This document shows, in pieces, positions 8,503 to 17,700 of a stretch of 57,757 bases of DNA. A model generated the notes under the pieces. The model made no database searches and was not told the origin of the DNA. It saw only the letters and a list, made by a program, of their open reading frames with translations. Numbering within the stretch: the first letter of the stretch is position 1; each line of letters begins with the position of its first letter. The position numbers were made by a program, and so were the translations under genes. The stretch is taken from contig MFGV01000034.1 in NCBI GenBank assembly GCA_001778375.1, positions 1 to 57,757 of the forward strand. Direction: 5' to 3'. Source of the DNA: Candidatus Firestonebacteria bacterium RIFOXYD2_FULL_39_29 (GTDB lineage: Bacteria > Oederibacteriota > D2-FULL-39-29).

Positions 8503-9308
8503 TTTCTACCCTTCAAAACAAGATTCATACTTCCGCTTCGAAAACCCTCAATGTCCAAGGTAATATAAGTATAACCGATTTTTTTAAGTTTTTCCGCAAT
8601 TTTTTCGGTTACACCGGGTTTTAAAAAGAGTTTAAAATCTTTTGGCATTACTTCTATTCTGGCCATATTACCGTGATGCCGGACTCTCACCTGTTTAAAA
8701 TATTCTTTCTTGAGATATTCCTCTGCCTTTCCTATCTGATCCAATATTTTATTATTAATTCTCATCCCGTAAGGGACCCTGGAAGCCAGACAAGCCATGG
8801 AAGGCTTATTCCAGGTAGGGAGTTTAAGTATTTTTGAGAGTTTTCTGATTTCTATTTTCGTAAACCCAGCCTCTTTTAAAGGGCTTTTAATTCCCAGCGC
8901 TCTTCCTGCCTTTGCCCCCGGCCTGAAATCCAGCCTATCATCATAATTTGCCCCGTCAAGAACAAATCTATACCCGTTTTTACGGGCAATTTTTTTAAGT
9001 TTTCCGAAGAGTTCAAGTTTACAGTAATAACATCTTTCTGCGGGGTTTTTCAAGAAACGCTGATCTTTAAGTTCTTCTGTTTTAATTACGGATAAATTTA
9101 CTTTTATTATTTTCGCTATTTTAACGGCAGAATCAATCTCTGAAGCAGGATAAGTCTCGGAAGCTGCAATTACGGCAAGAACATTCTTCTTCCCCAGAGT
9201 GTCCGCGGCTATTTTTAACAGCAAAGTGCTGTCCGCCCCTCCTGAATAAGCAATAAGAACCCTTTTCATGGTTTTCAGGATTATCTGAAGTTTTCCGAGT
9301 TTACTCAT
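8499..9308 (-). CDS. larE: LarE-like ATP-dependent sulfur transferase
   Basis: A 269-residue PP-loop enzyme of the LarE family, which activates a substrate carboxylate with ATP and transfers sulfur during synthesis of the nickel-pincer nucleotide cofactor. The PP-loop is SGGADS (22-27). The family block SMACLASRVPYG holds the conserved cysteine C173. A CYYC pair (C93, C96) is also present. Together with C173 this resembles LarE enzymes thought to use an iron-sulfur cluster instead of sacrificing a cysteine; I infer that, as no structure can be read here. No larA, larB or larC is in the window. tauE overlaps by four bases. Confidence 0.85.
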   Translation of the reverse strand: MSKLGKLQIILKTMKRVLIAYSGGADSTLLLKIAADTLGKKNVLAVIAASETYPASEIDSAVKIAKIIKVNLSVIKTEELKDQRFLKNPAERCYYCKLELFGKLKKIARKNGYRFVLDGANYDDRLDFRPGAKAGRALGIKSPLKEAGFTKIEIRKLSKILKLPTWNKPSMACLASRVPYGMRINNKILDQIGKAEEYLKKEYFKQVRVRHHGNMARIEVMPKDFKLFLKPGVTEKIAEKLKKIGYTYITLDIEGFRSGSMNLVLKGRK

Positions 9309-9330
9309 AATTTATTATACCTTTATTATT

Positions 9331-9470
9331 GACTAATGACTACTTACTAGTGACTATTTAATGAAAGCGGCAAACGAATGCCGCAATATTATTAAAAAAA
9401 CATGAGGCGAAATGTTTTTTCGCCAACAATAAATAGTCATTAGTCAATAGTACTCAGTCATTATTTGTTA
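9331..9470. repeat. Composite repeat: inverted 'AGTCATTAGTCA' arms enclosing two hairpins
   Basis: A ~32-bp arm of ACTAATGACTA-type units (9333-9364) is matched in opposite orientation by TAGTCATTAGTCAATAGTAC (about 9427-9446) and what follows. Between the arms are two hairpins, GCGGCA-TGCCGC and GGCGAA-TTCGCC. Related arms recur near 53571-53601 and, more degenerate, at 51886-51920 and 36812-36902. It occupies most of the 225-bp space between the cytochrome-like gene and larE, and no coding sign is seen. Confidence 0.65.
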
Positions 9471-9489
9471 TTGGCTAGTTGGTAAAAAT

Positions 9490-9527
9490 AAAACCCCTCC
9501 TTACACTTCCATGCAAAGAGGGGTTTT
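9490..9527 (-). terminator. Intrinsic terminator after the cytochrome-like gene
   Basis: AAAACCCCTC and GAGGGGTTTT form a 10-bp stem. On the minus strand it is followed by TTTTATTTTT. It lies 7 bases past the stop codon of the gene at 9534-10067. Confidence 0.85.
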
Positions 9528-9533
9528 CCTTTT

Positions 9534-10067
9534 TTACTTCTTTTTTGTTGTCTTTTTTGTGGCAGCTTTTTTTGTAACTGCTTTTTTCGGTTCTGCTTTT
9601 TTCTCCGGGGTTTTGACTTCTCCGGGTTTTGTATCCGCAGGTATTTTATTCGTGATCGGTGTCAGCGTCCGGAGATAGGAAACCAGACTTTTCAGGTCCT
9701 CGTCGGTTAAGCCTCTATAGTAATCATAACAAAGAGGTGCTTTTCCGTTTATGCCCTCATCTTTTATCATATTTATTACTTCTTCGTCGGTCATCATCCC
9801 TATACCGGTATCGTTATCCGGGGTAAGGTTCTTGGCATAAGAAACACCCCAGGCGCCTTTATAAGGGGTTTCACTGCCTGCCATAAATTTATTAAGATCC
9901 GGTTTACCGTCTTTACCCATCGGGGTATGATGGGCAAGAACACCGCATGCATTTACCAGATACTTTCCGCGTTCAATCATCTCATCTTTTGACAGCTTCT
10001 TCGCGCAGCCAAAAGAAAAGAACGCAACACAACAAACCACCGACAACATTACAGCTTTCTTTAACAT
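9534..10067 (-). CDS. Lipoprotein related to class I cytochrome c, heme motif degenerate
   Basis: A 177-residue exported protein. Residues 1-21 are a lipoprotein signal with lipobox FSFGC. The body follows the pattern of mono-heme cytochromes attached to oxidoreductases (GKYLVNACG..., WGVSYAKNLTPD.TGIG, LTDEDLKSLVSYLRTL). The C-terminal ~35 residues are Lys/Ala/Pro-rich. Where such proteins have CxxCH, this one reads C41-G-V-L-A-H46-H47. The covalent heme site is therefore missing, and the protein may bind no heme. The DNA there could be converted to CGVCHHTP by removing three bases in two places. The start at 10067 is chosen because of AAGGAGG eight bases upstream; a longer reading to 10100 lacks it. 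Confidence 0.7.
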   Translation of the reverse strand: MLKKAVMLSVVCCVAFFSFGCAKKLSKDEMIERGKYLVNACGVLAHHTPMGKDGKPDLNKFMAGSETPYKGAWGVSYAKNLTPDNDTGIGMMTDEEVINMIKDEGINGKAPLCYDYYRGLTDEDLKSLVSYLRTLTPITNKIPADTKPGEVKTPEKKAEPKKAVTKKAATKKTTKKK

Positions 10068-10094
10068 CTTTTTTTCCTCCTTGGAAAAAGTATA

Positions 10095-10140
10095 GTCCAT
10101 AACAGTCTGTAAAAGTCCATAATGTCTATAACGTCTTACA
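10095..10140. repeat. Degenerate 'gtctataacgtc / gtccata' repeat
   Basis: Several imperfect copies of an AGTCCATAATGTCTATAACG-like unit, related to the array at 6055-6112. The rest of the gap to 10262 shows no gene, only AT-rich sequence. Confidence 0.45.
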
Positions 10141-10262
10141 CTATGGAGTTATTATTTTAATCAAATACACATTAATACTTAATCTTTTTTATTACTTTAG
10201 TTCTTCTTTATATCGCATTGTCAATTATACTACGAGCTTTTACTTTTACAAACCTTTATGGA

Positions 10263-10922
10263 CTATCTCTTCGTTGTTACACCTATTCTACCACAATACC
10301 CGGCTATTTTACACCTGGTGCATTTGGGGGATACCGGATGACACAGGTTTTGTCCGTAAGTCACTAGCAGGTCATTTATAATTTTCCAGTGTTTTTTAGG
10401 AAGCTTTTTCCGCAGAGCAAATTCAGTCTTTTCCGGATTTTTCGTTTTTACATAGCCCCATCTGTTCGTAATCCTATGCACATGGATATCCACGCAGATG
10501 CCATACTTATTAAATCCTAGGATCATAACAAGATTGGAAGTCTTTCTTCCGACTCCACTTAGAGTAAGAAGTTCTTCCAGCGTATCCGGAACTTTTCCGC
10601 CGAAATTTTCAAGGAGCATTCCTGCAGTTTTCTTTATTGCTTTTGCTTTAACCCTGTAAAAACCCGCAGGATAAATGGCTTTTTCTATAGCCCTGTCTGT
10701 TAATTTTATCATTTCGGCAGGGCTTCCCGCCAGTAGAAAGAGTCTTTTTGAAGCCTCCGTGGTCACATCATCTTTTGTTCGAAGAGATATCATTGTAGAA
10801 ATCAGAACTTTAAAAGGGTCTTTAGTAGCTTTTGCGATTACTCCGACAATGGGTTCTTTATATTTCTTTATTTCTTTTTTCAGTATTTTTATAACAATAT
10901 CAATATTTTCGTTAGTTACCAT
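10263..10922 (-). CDS. nth: Endonuclease III (DNA glycosylase/AP lyase)
   Basis: A 219-residue base-excision-repair enzyme that removes oxidised pyrimidines and cleaves abasic sites. The helix-hairpin-helix reads LSGVGRKTSN with the catalytic Lys127. The catalytic Asp145 lies in VDIHVHR. A C-terminal [4Fe-4S] loop has C194, C201, C204 and C210 in the expected C-x6-C-x2-C-x5-C spacing. Length is standard. Its ATG overlaps the stop of the upstream potassium-channel gene (TAATG), so the two are translationally coupled. Confidence 0.95.
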   Translation of the reverse strand: MVTNENIDIVIKILKKEIKKYKEPIVGVIAKATKDPFKVLISTMISLRTKDDVTTEASKRLFLLAGSPAEMIKLTDRAIEKAIYPAGFYRVKAKAIKKTAGMLLENFGGKVPDTLEELLTLSGVGRKTSNLVMILGFNKYGICVDIHVHRITNRWGYVKTKNPEKTEFALRKKLPKKHWKIINDLLVTYGQNLCHPVSPKCTRCKIAGYCGRIGVTTKR

Positions 10923-11911
10923 TAAACCAGATCTGCCATTATCTTAATCTGCTCTACAGTACCTAAAACCACCAGGGTATCATTTTTATTTATTACGGTC
11001 GAACCTGTCGGATTATACAAAAAGTCAGACCCGACACTTTTTATAGCAACAACACTGGCACCGGTTTCCTGATGAATACCGGACTCTGCGATTGTTTTAC
11101 CCGCTATTTTAGAATTTTCTTTCACTGAGATCTCTTCAAACCGGACCCCTTTTTTATCGCGAAGCATCACATCCAAAAAGGAAGCCGCTGTAGGCCTTAT
11201 CATTTCGGAAGCCATGCGAAGCCCTCCTATTCTGTTTGTAGAGACTGTTTTATCCACACCCGCACGTTTAAATTTCTGTTCTGACAGGTCTTCCACGCAT
11301 TTTGTAACAATCCTTATATCTTTATTTAATTCTCTTGCGGTAAGAACTACAAATAAATTATCCTTATCAAAAGGCAGACAGCAGAATATTCCTTTTGCTT
11401 TCAAAATACCGGCCTCAATAAGGACTTTGTCATCTGCCGCATCTCCGACTATATATAGAAGGTCCTTTTTTTCGAATTTATTAATGTTAGATATTTCCTT
11501 ATCAACAACCACAAACTGCCTTTTTGTCTGCAAAAGTTCCCCGATAATATGTTCCCCCAGTTCACCGGACCCGCAGACAATGTAGTGCTCTTTTAATTTT
11601 ACTATTTCTTTATCCATACGACCCCTCCGCAGCAATCTCTGAAGTTCACCTTCCGCTATCATGGTAGTTATCGTTAAAAGTCCGTAAGAAAATACGCTGA
11701 TCCCGCCGATTATCAAAAAAATAGTAAAAACTCTTCCTGTATCCGAGAGCGGATGAGTTTCCCCGTATCCGATAGTAGCAAGGGTTATGGTCGTCATGTA
11801 AATCGAATCAAGGAAACCCCATCCTTCGATTAACTCATAACCAAGCGTCCCTAAAAGGAAAACGCCTATAACCACAATTATTAAAGTAAAGAACTGCCTT
11901 TTAATATCCAT
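10922..11911 (-). CDS. Potassium channel with RCK (TrkA-N/TrkA-C) domains
   Basis: A 329-residue two-helix K+ channel of the MthK/Kch type. Two membrane helices flank the selectivity filter TIGYGE (46-51; TVGYGD is usual). The cytoplasmic part has a Rossmann-type RCK domain with CGSGELGEH (~113-121) and a TrkA-C domain from ~245. RCK domains gate such channels with nucleotides or Ca2+. The next gene upstream, across a 306-bp spacer, is a CPA2 antiporter that also carries RCK domains, so the pair probably governs K+ or proton balance. nth overlaps the stop codon. Confidence 0.9.
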   Translation of the reverse strand: MDIKRQFFTLIIVVIGVFLLGTLGYELIEGWGFLDSIYMTTITLATIGYGETHPLSDTGRVFTIFLIIGGISVFSYGLLTITTMIAEGELQRLLRRGRMDKEIVKLKEHYIVCGSGELGEHIIGELLQTKRQFVVVDKEISNINKFEKKDLLYIVGDAADDKVLIEAGILKAKGIFCCLPFDKDNLFVVLTARELNKDIRIVTKCVEDLSEQKFKRAGVDKTVSTNRIGGLRMASEMIRPTAASFLDVMLRDKKGVRFEEISVKENSKIAGKTIAESGIHQETGASVVAIKSVGSDFLYNPTGSTVINKNDTLVVLGTVEQIKIMADLV

Positions 11912-11959
11912 TAATTAGTATTATCCAACAGGTAAGACCAAAAATCAAGGCCAATTTGG

Positions 11960-12217
11960 CCTGATGGCACAGATAAATGCGATGAGATGACACAGATAAA
12001 GCTAATAAATATGATACTTATATACATTCCCACCTTCTCTTCTTTTGCCAAGCTATTGCGCCTCTAAGCATCTTATCCTTTCCCTTTCTTGCTGCGCTTC
12101 CGCGCATCCGAGCCTCTGAGCATCTACTTTCCCTCTCTTGCCGTGCTTCCGAGCATCCGCTCATCTGCGCATCTATCATTTCTTGCTGCGCCTCCGAGCC
12201 TCTGAGCATCTGCGCAT
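11960..12217. repeat. Intergenic repeat block between the K+ channel and the antiporter
   Basis: No credible gene lies here; a 63-codon minus-strand frame is made only of repeats. The right part (about 12040-12217) is a degenerate tandem array of a GAGCATCTGCGCATCTATC unit mixed with TTGCTGCGCCTCCGAGCC. A related stretch is at 54610-54660. The left part has two copies of GATGACACAGATAAA and a GGCCAATTTGGCC palindrome. The first of these recurs inverted at about 47143-47160. Confidence 0.65.
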
Positions 12218-14362
12218 CTATACTCCTTCCATTCCTGCTATAAACTGCAGAGCTTTATCCAATTCGGCATGGCTGCCCAGTATTACCAGCACATCATTTT
12301 CGGCGAGGACAAATTCGCTTTTGGGATTTGTCACGGCTTCTCCGGCACGGACAACGGCTATTACAGTTGTGCCTGTTTCCGCCCTTAGATTTATTTCTAT
12401 CAAGGTTTTGCCGACGGCTTTTGAACCGCTTTTTATAAGAACGGTTTCAGTAAGGGTAAGGTTTAAAATATCATTTAAATCCATCAGTTTTACGGGAGGA
12501 AGCGAAGCAGTACGGGCCATACCAAAATTACCTTTTTTTATTATGTTAATTTCCTTTTCTATAAGTTTTTTTGGTACATGCAGCCCTGAGAGTACTCTGG
12601 AAAATATATCTATGGTAACATTCAGGATATCATTTATATTTGTGAGTTTAACCGGAAGAAGCGATGAAGAACGCAACATTCCGTAATTACCTTTTCTGAT
12701 AATACTCGTTTCCTGCTCTATTACATTCCTTGGTACATGGAATCTGGAAAGAACTCTGGAAAATATCTCTATGGAAGTTTCAAATTCTTCGGGAATTACC
12801 TCATCTGCTCCAAGTTTAGCGAGCTCTGCAACATCTTCATTTGATCTGGTACGGACTATCGTATAGACCGCAGGGTTTATCTCTTTGATAAGCCATATCC
12901 CGTGTTCAGTCGCTGCCGGATCTGATATTGCAACGACAGCAACCTTGGCCTCTTTGATTCCCGCGCTTTCCAATACTTCTTTTTTTGTAAAATCCCCAAA
13001 AACCACCGAGTCTCCGTCTGCTTTTGCTTCCGCTATTTTTTCCGCATCAAGATCAACAATTACGTGTTTTATTCCCGTTTCATGAAGCACCCGGGAAAGA
13101 TTTCTTCCGTTTAGTCCAAACCCGATAATTACGACATGGTTCTTGTAGGTATCTTTTTTTGCCGAATTCCCGTCTGCTTTTACCGGAAGCTTGAATATTT
13201 TTTGTAAAAATAAACCGGCAGACGGGGCGGCCATGATCAAGAACGGAGACATAATCATGCTGACCACTGCTACCGCAATAAAATATTCATAATCCTGCGT
13301 TGACATAATATTTAATTCATTGCCAAATTTTCCAAGAATGAAAGAGAACTCGCCTATCTGCGAAAGGCAAAGCCCTACAATAACCGCGATTCTAAGCGGA
13401 TACTTAAAGTAGAGAACAACAGGAATTATTACCGCTACTTTTAAGACTGTTATAAGAAGCGCCCCGCCAAAGATACCAAAAAGATTTCCAAGCAAGAATT
13501 GAGTACTGAGTAACATTCCGATTGAGACGAAAAAGACACTATTAAAACAATCCTTAAACGGAATTATATCTGAGATAACCTGATGGCTGTAATCCGATTT
13601 TGAAAGTATAAGACCTGCAATAAAAGCGCCTATAGAAAGAGAAAGCCCTCCCATGCTATAAGCAAGATAAGCCGTCCCCAGACAAACCGCTACTACGGTA
13701 AGAGTAAATAGTTCCCGGTTCTTCAACCTTACTATATAATGCATTATTCTATTCAGGACAAAGCTTCCTGCAAAATAGACGGCGGCTAGGCCGAGAACGG
13801 CAAAAAACAACGCCTTAACAAGAAGCAACGGTTGAAAATTTTCCATGTCTTTTAAAAAGGGAACTGCCACCATAAGAGGTATAACAAAGAGATCCTGGAA
13901 TAATAGAATACCGAGGGAAATGTTTCCATAGGGCGAGTCCTCTTCATTTCTGTCGGCAAAACTCTTCAGAACTATTGCGGTACTGCTTAAAGAAACAAGA
14001 AATCCGGAAAGGAGCGCCAGGGAAAGATTTCCTGTAAAAAAGTAAACTACTGTTCCGACTACTCCTGCAGTTAAAAATACCTGAAGCGTGCCCCCCACTA
14101 ATAGAAGCTTCCCGATAGAAACAAGCTTGGAAAGGGAAAATTCCAGACCAATGGAAAATAAAAGGAGGATAACCCCTATCTCGGCCAGCATATTAACGCT
14201 TCCGATATCAGAGATTAATTTAAATCCTCCGGGCCCGATAAGAACTCCTGCAATAATAAAGCCGACAATTGACGGAAATTTTATTTTTTGAAAGATAAAA
14301 GCCACCGGAATCGAAACGGCAAGAATAATTACGAACTCTTTAAGTATCTGAAGATTCTCCAT
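12218..14362 (-). CDS. CPA2 cation:proton antiporter with TrkA-N and TrkA-C domains (KefB/YbaL type)
   Basis: A 714-residue protein. Residues ~1-385 form the 12-helix Na+/H+-exchanger-type antiporter, with the GFIIAGVLIGP and LLLFSIGLEF motifs of the CPA2 family. Residues ~410-530 form an RCK N-domain (VIIGFGLNGRNL). A TrkA-C domain follows after residue 640. The family exchanges K+ or Na+ for H+, often gated by NAD(H) or glutathione adducts. The linker between RCK-N and RCK-C is longer than usual because a 53-residue segment is tandemly duplicated (532-584 and 585-637). The gene is first in a loose chain with the K+ channel and nth. Confidence 0.88.
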   Translation of the reverse strand: MENLQILKEFVIILAVSIPVAFIFQKIKFPSIVGFIIAGVLIGPGGFKLISDIGSVNMLAEIGVILLLFSIGLEFSLSKLVSIGKLLLVGGTLQVFLTAGVVGTVVYFFTGNLSLALLSGFLVSLSSTAIVLKSFADRNEEDSPYGNISLGILLFQDLFVIPLMVAVPFLKDMENFQPLLLVKALFFAVLGLAAVYFAGSFVLNRIMHYIVRLKNRELFTLTVVAVCLGTAYLAYSMGGLSLSIGAFIAGLILSKSDYSHQVISDIIPFKDCFNSVFFVSIGMLLSTQFLLGNLFGIFGGALLITVLKVAVIIPVVLYFKYPLRIAVIVGLCLSQIGEFSFILGKFGNELNIMSTQDYEYFIAVAVVSMIMSPFLIMAAPSAGLFLQKIFKLPVKADGNSAKKDTYKNHVVIIGFGLNGRNLSRVLHETGIKHVIVDLDAEKIAEAKADGDSVVFGDFTKKEVLESAGIKEAKVAVVAISDPAATEHGIWLIKEINPAVYTIVRTRSNEDVAELAKLGADEVIPEEFETSIEIFSRVLSRFHVPRNVIEQETSIIRKGNYGMLRSSSLLPVKLTNINDILNVTIDIFSRVLSGLHVPKKLIEKEINIIKKGNFGMARTASLPPVKLMDLNDILNLTLTETVLIKSGSKAVGKTLIEINLRAETGTTVIAVVRAGEAVTNPKSEFVLAENDVLVILGSHAELDKALQFIAGMEGV
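12452..12769 (-). repeat. In-frame tandem duplication of 159 bp inside the antiporter gene
   Basis: Two adjacent 159-bp units (12611-12769 and 12452-12610) encode 53-residue segments with 33 identical positions. Both start (E/D)IFSRVLS, contain HVP..-I-E-E, and end NDILN(V/L)T(I/L). The duplicated part is the helical linker after the RCK-N domain that usually occurs once. The divergence at DNA level shows it is old and maintained in frame. Confidence 0.85.
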
Positions 14363-14539
14363 TTAGAGCCTTTTTTTTCAACAGTAAAAAGACTGACCTT
14401 TATTGTTAACCTGAAAACATATTACAGTAAAAGCATTTAAAATACAATAAGAATAGACAATGTTTTTTACAGGAAGACAAGCCTAAATGAGAACTATGAT
14501 AAAAAACAGAAATTCCTCATGAAGGGAAAAGTGCGTGAT

Positions 14540-14612
14540 TTTTCTTGTAGTTGCTCAATTTATTGAGCGTTTTTAAGGCGCCCGATGAATCTGGCAACTA
14601 CAAAATCAAAAA
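14540..14612. repeat. Palindromic element with TTGTAGTTGC ends
   Basis: The gap 14363-14714 (352 bp) holds no gene. It contains TTGTAGTTGCTCAATTTATT, with GCAACTACAA closing an outer stem about 50 bases later and TGCTCAA-TTGAGC as an inner stem. The GTAGTTGCTC end is shared with the element inside the PorV gene at 32421-32517. The remainder is the antiporter leader and an intrinsic terminator. Confidence 0.55.
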
Positions 14613-14636
14613 AATAACCGTCATAAAATTTCCGGA

Positions 14637-14671
14637 TAAAAAAGGCTGCCAACAACTCTATTGGCAGCCCC
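14637..14671 (-). terminator. Intrinsic terminator after the lyase-like gene
   Basis: GGCTGCCAA (14644-14652) pairs with TTGGCAGCC (14661-14669). On the minus strand the stem is followed by TTTTTTATCC. It sits 44 bases past the stop at 14715. Confidence 0.88.
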
Positions 14672-14714
14672 TTACAAATAGATTCAGAGTTTTCAAATTT
14701 TTACTTTAAATTAT

Positions 14715-17700
14715 TCACCAAATAAATTTGCGAATATATAATGCTCCTGAACTTACATCCACACGGATAAAACCAACTCCTATTGATTTTGATGCGTCAC
14801 CGTTACTAACAGAGAAAGTAACATTATTTTTCATGGAGTTAAGATCATATCCTATGTTTCTTATCCGCATAATTGTCTTTTCAGGCAGGCCTTCAGACCT
14901 GAATACTTCCTTTCCTTCCACAATTATTGAAACCGGCCCGGTTGTTCCTTTAAGAGCACAGACCCCCAGATCTATCCAAACGCGATTATAATAGCTGGGA
15001 ACTTTTTTAGCATCAACATCAATAGAAATCTCTCTTTTGGAATTTGGAGGAATTTCCGCAAGGTCAGTTTCTATAGTCGGAAGCTGACCCGAAGCAATCA
15101 CCGGTATTTTCAGAAGCTTTACAGATTCTTTCCAAAGTTTCAGACCGGGACTGAAAGGTTTTGGAAGTTTTCCATCCACCCCCGGAGCTATCCTTGCCAA
15201 TGTAAAATCGGATTTAATGTCTATCATTTCCGAGTCAAATTTAATCTCCTCCAAGGGTTTGTCATTTTGCACCAGACAAAGGTAGGCAACATGAGTTGTT
15301 CCTTCCCCTTTTCCCCCTACCTCCATCTTAAATTCACCGCCTTTTACCTCAACGGGTATATCAACGAAACTTACAGTTGTATTTTTTTCCAAAGTCAAAT
15401 CAATCTTTTTCTTGCCGCCTTCAAACTCCAAATGCTGGTTTCCGCTTTCCCCCCAGACATGACCGACTCCGAGAGAAACCCTGTACAGACCGTCAGAAGT
15501 TTTGATCTTGAAAGCATTTCTTGTTTTATTAGGAACTGCAACGGTGTTATTATCAAGCGGCCTCATATAACCGGAGCCCCTTGTAACCGTAACCTTATTT
15601 TCCCAGCCAAAGCCGGCTGTTTCGCTATACACTTCATTGGAAACAATATATCCCAAAGGGGATTCGACATTGGCAGGCGCGAAATTAAATTTAAAAACCC
15701 CTCCGGGATTAACCGTTATTTGTATTTTTTCCGCGGCCTCAATACCATTACTATCCTTTATTCGAAGCATTACAGAATGCAAGCCTTCCTTAAATTGTAT
15801 GGTATCCGCTGCTTTATTCGATAATACTTTTACTTTACCCTTTTCTTCTTCCGTCCATTCATACTCAACAATATTTGCGCCGGTTACCGTTGATTTTGTC
15901 CCGTCAAGCTTCACACCGGCATAATCTTTTCCGCTCATTACGCTCACAACCACATCTTTTCCTGCAACAGCTGTCGGATATCTTTTACCGGTCAGATATC
16001 CGTGCATTGCAAACCTGATCGGTTTCAGCGCGGTAATTACCAGACCCATATTATTAGTATCCGGAACAAAAAGCCCGTACCTCACCCCGCCCATAGTATC
16101 TATCAGACTTTGGACCGTATAACTTTCTTTTGGAATACCTTTAAATTTTGCAAATTTATTAAAACGATACTGTTCTAAAGAATTATAAAACGCGCGGTCT
16201 CCTGTTAGTCCATAAACATAATCAAGAAACCAGTCGGCAGTGTCATAATATTGCCTAAAATCAAGCGCATTTGCATTTTTCAAGACATATGCCGTTTTTA
16301 AAAGAGCTCTGACTACATCTTTATCTCCTGTAAGATTAGCGTATTCGATAAGAGGACAATACGCATCGTAAGTTAAGAAATAACTTGTAGGAAGACCTCC
16401 CTCTCCATATTTAGAAATATTCAGTTTGCCGTCAGTACCGATATCAACCGATCCCGCTCCATAATTCACTCCGATCCCGGCATCCAGAAGTTCTTCCAGA
16501 GCTTTTGCAAAAGGCTTGACAAACCATATATACTTTGGATCTCCCGTTGTTTCCCACATTAAAAACGCCGGCCAATTCATGGGTCCGCATTTACAGCTTA
16601 TATTTATTTTGCTCTTATCTAAAATGGCGGATCTTCCATAAGCAGGCTTGTTTATCCAATCAATTGCCATTTTAAGTCCGTCCCCAATCACAAGATCACC
16701 CGTCGCCCAATAATAATAGATTATATCCGTAATAGGCGCTTGTCTGGGTTCTCCGCCGCCTCTCCAGTGAACCTGATTATGCCTTGTAAAAACACCATAA
16801 TCAGTTTGTTCTATTTTCCCTCCGCCAATGTGTTCAAAATCAATATCAACTTTATGCTGAAGAAAAGTACTGGCAAAATCAAAATATTTTCTCGTATTGG
16901 TCATGAAAGCATGAGACAAGAATGCCTGACCGTAATGATTACCGCTGCACCAGCCGACACCTCCTGAAAATATATGAGGCAGTGTATCACCCTCCGGCTT
17001 ATTAGCGGATGCGTTAATATCACCAAAATCAATGAATCCGTACCATCTGTTAACATCCCGGGTAACAAATGCCCAGTCAAAAACAACACTTGCCGCATTT
17101 TTAATATTTTGGAACTCAGGAGCCGCTTCATATGAAGGAAATATTCCGTAAACTCCGGTTGAGGCGAAGTATTCCGGATCGCAAAATATTAAAGGCATTT
17201 TATCCGTTGCCTTTCCAAATGTACCGGTATCAGGAGAACCTTCTTTGGTAACATCAAAATTATAAATCACTGTATGGGTTTTTTGAATACCCCTGGCATC
17301 ACAGGACCCGTCACCGTCATAATTACCGGTTAATTTACTCACAAAATATCCCGGGGCTCCCTTTGTACACGGTCGAAGAGCCGATAATTCAGCGGATATA
17401 TCACCCGTTCTATATCTTAAGTCCAAAAACGCTCCCTCTTCCGGTCCAAATAAAGCCGTTTTTAACCTTAAGTCATTATTTGCGCCGGCAACACTGAATG
17501 CAACCGGGTATGTTTTCCAAAGATCTTTAACCGCAGCTGCAACATTTCCTGTTTTAGCCCAGCCCTCAGATCTTCCTGCTGCAGGTTTTGAATCAAGGAT
17601 ATAATTTTGATCGTCTTTTTGGACAAAAGAAATTCCTTCAACCGGTTTGCCGTCTTCCATACCAAAAGACATTTTTGATTTTCCTTCGGAACCTGCCAAA

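Noticed and set aside
9331-9470. Repeated AGTCA units considered as a CRISPR array
   Set aside because: Units are irregular in length, partly inverted, without unique spacers of constant size, and no cas genes are present.
12018-12209. 63-codon minus-strand frame before the K+ channel gene
   Set aside because: It is composed entirely of the degenerate GAGCATCTGCGCATC repeat block; no ribosome site and no conserved protein pattern.
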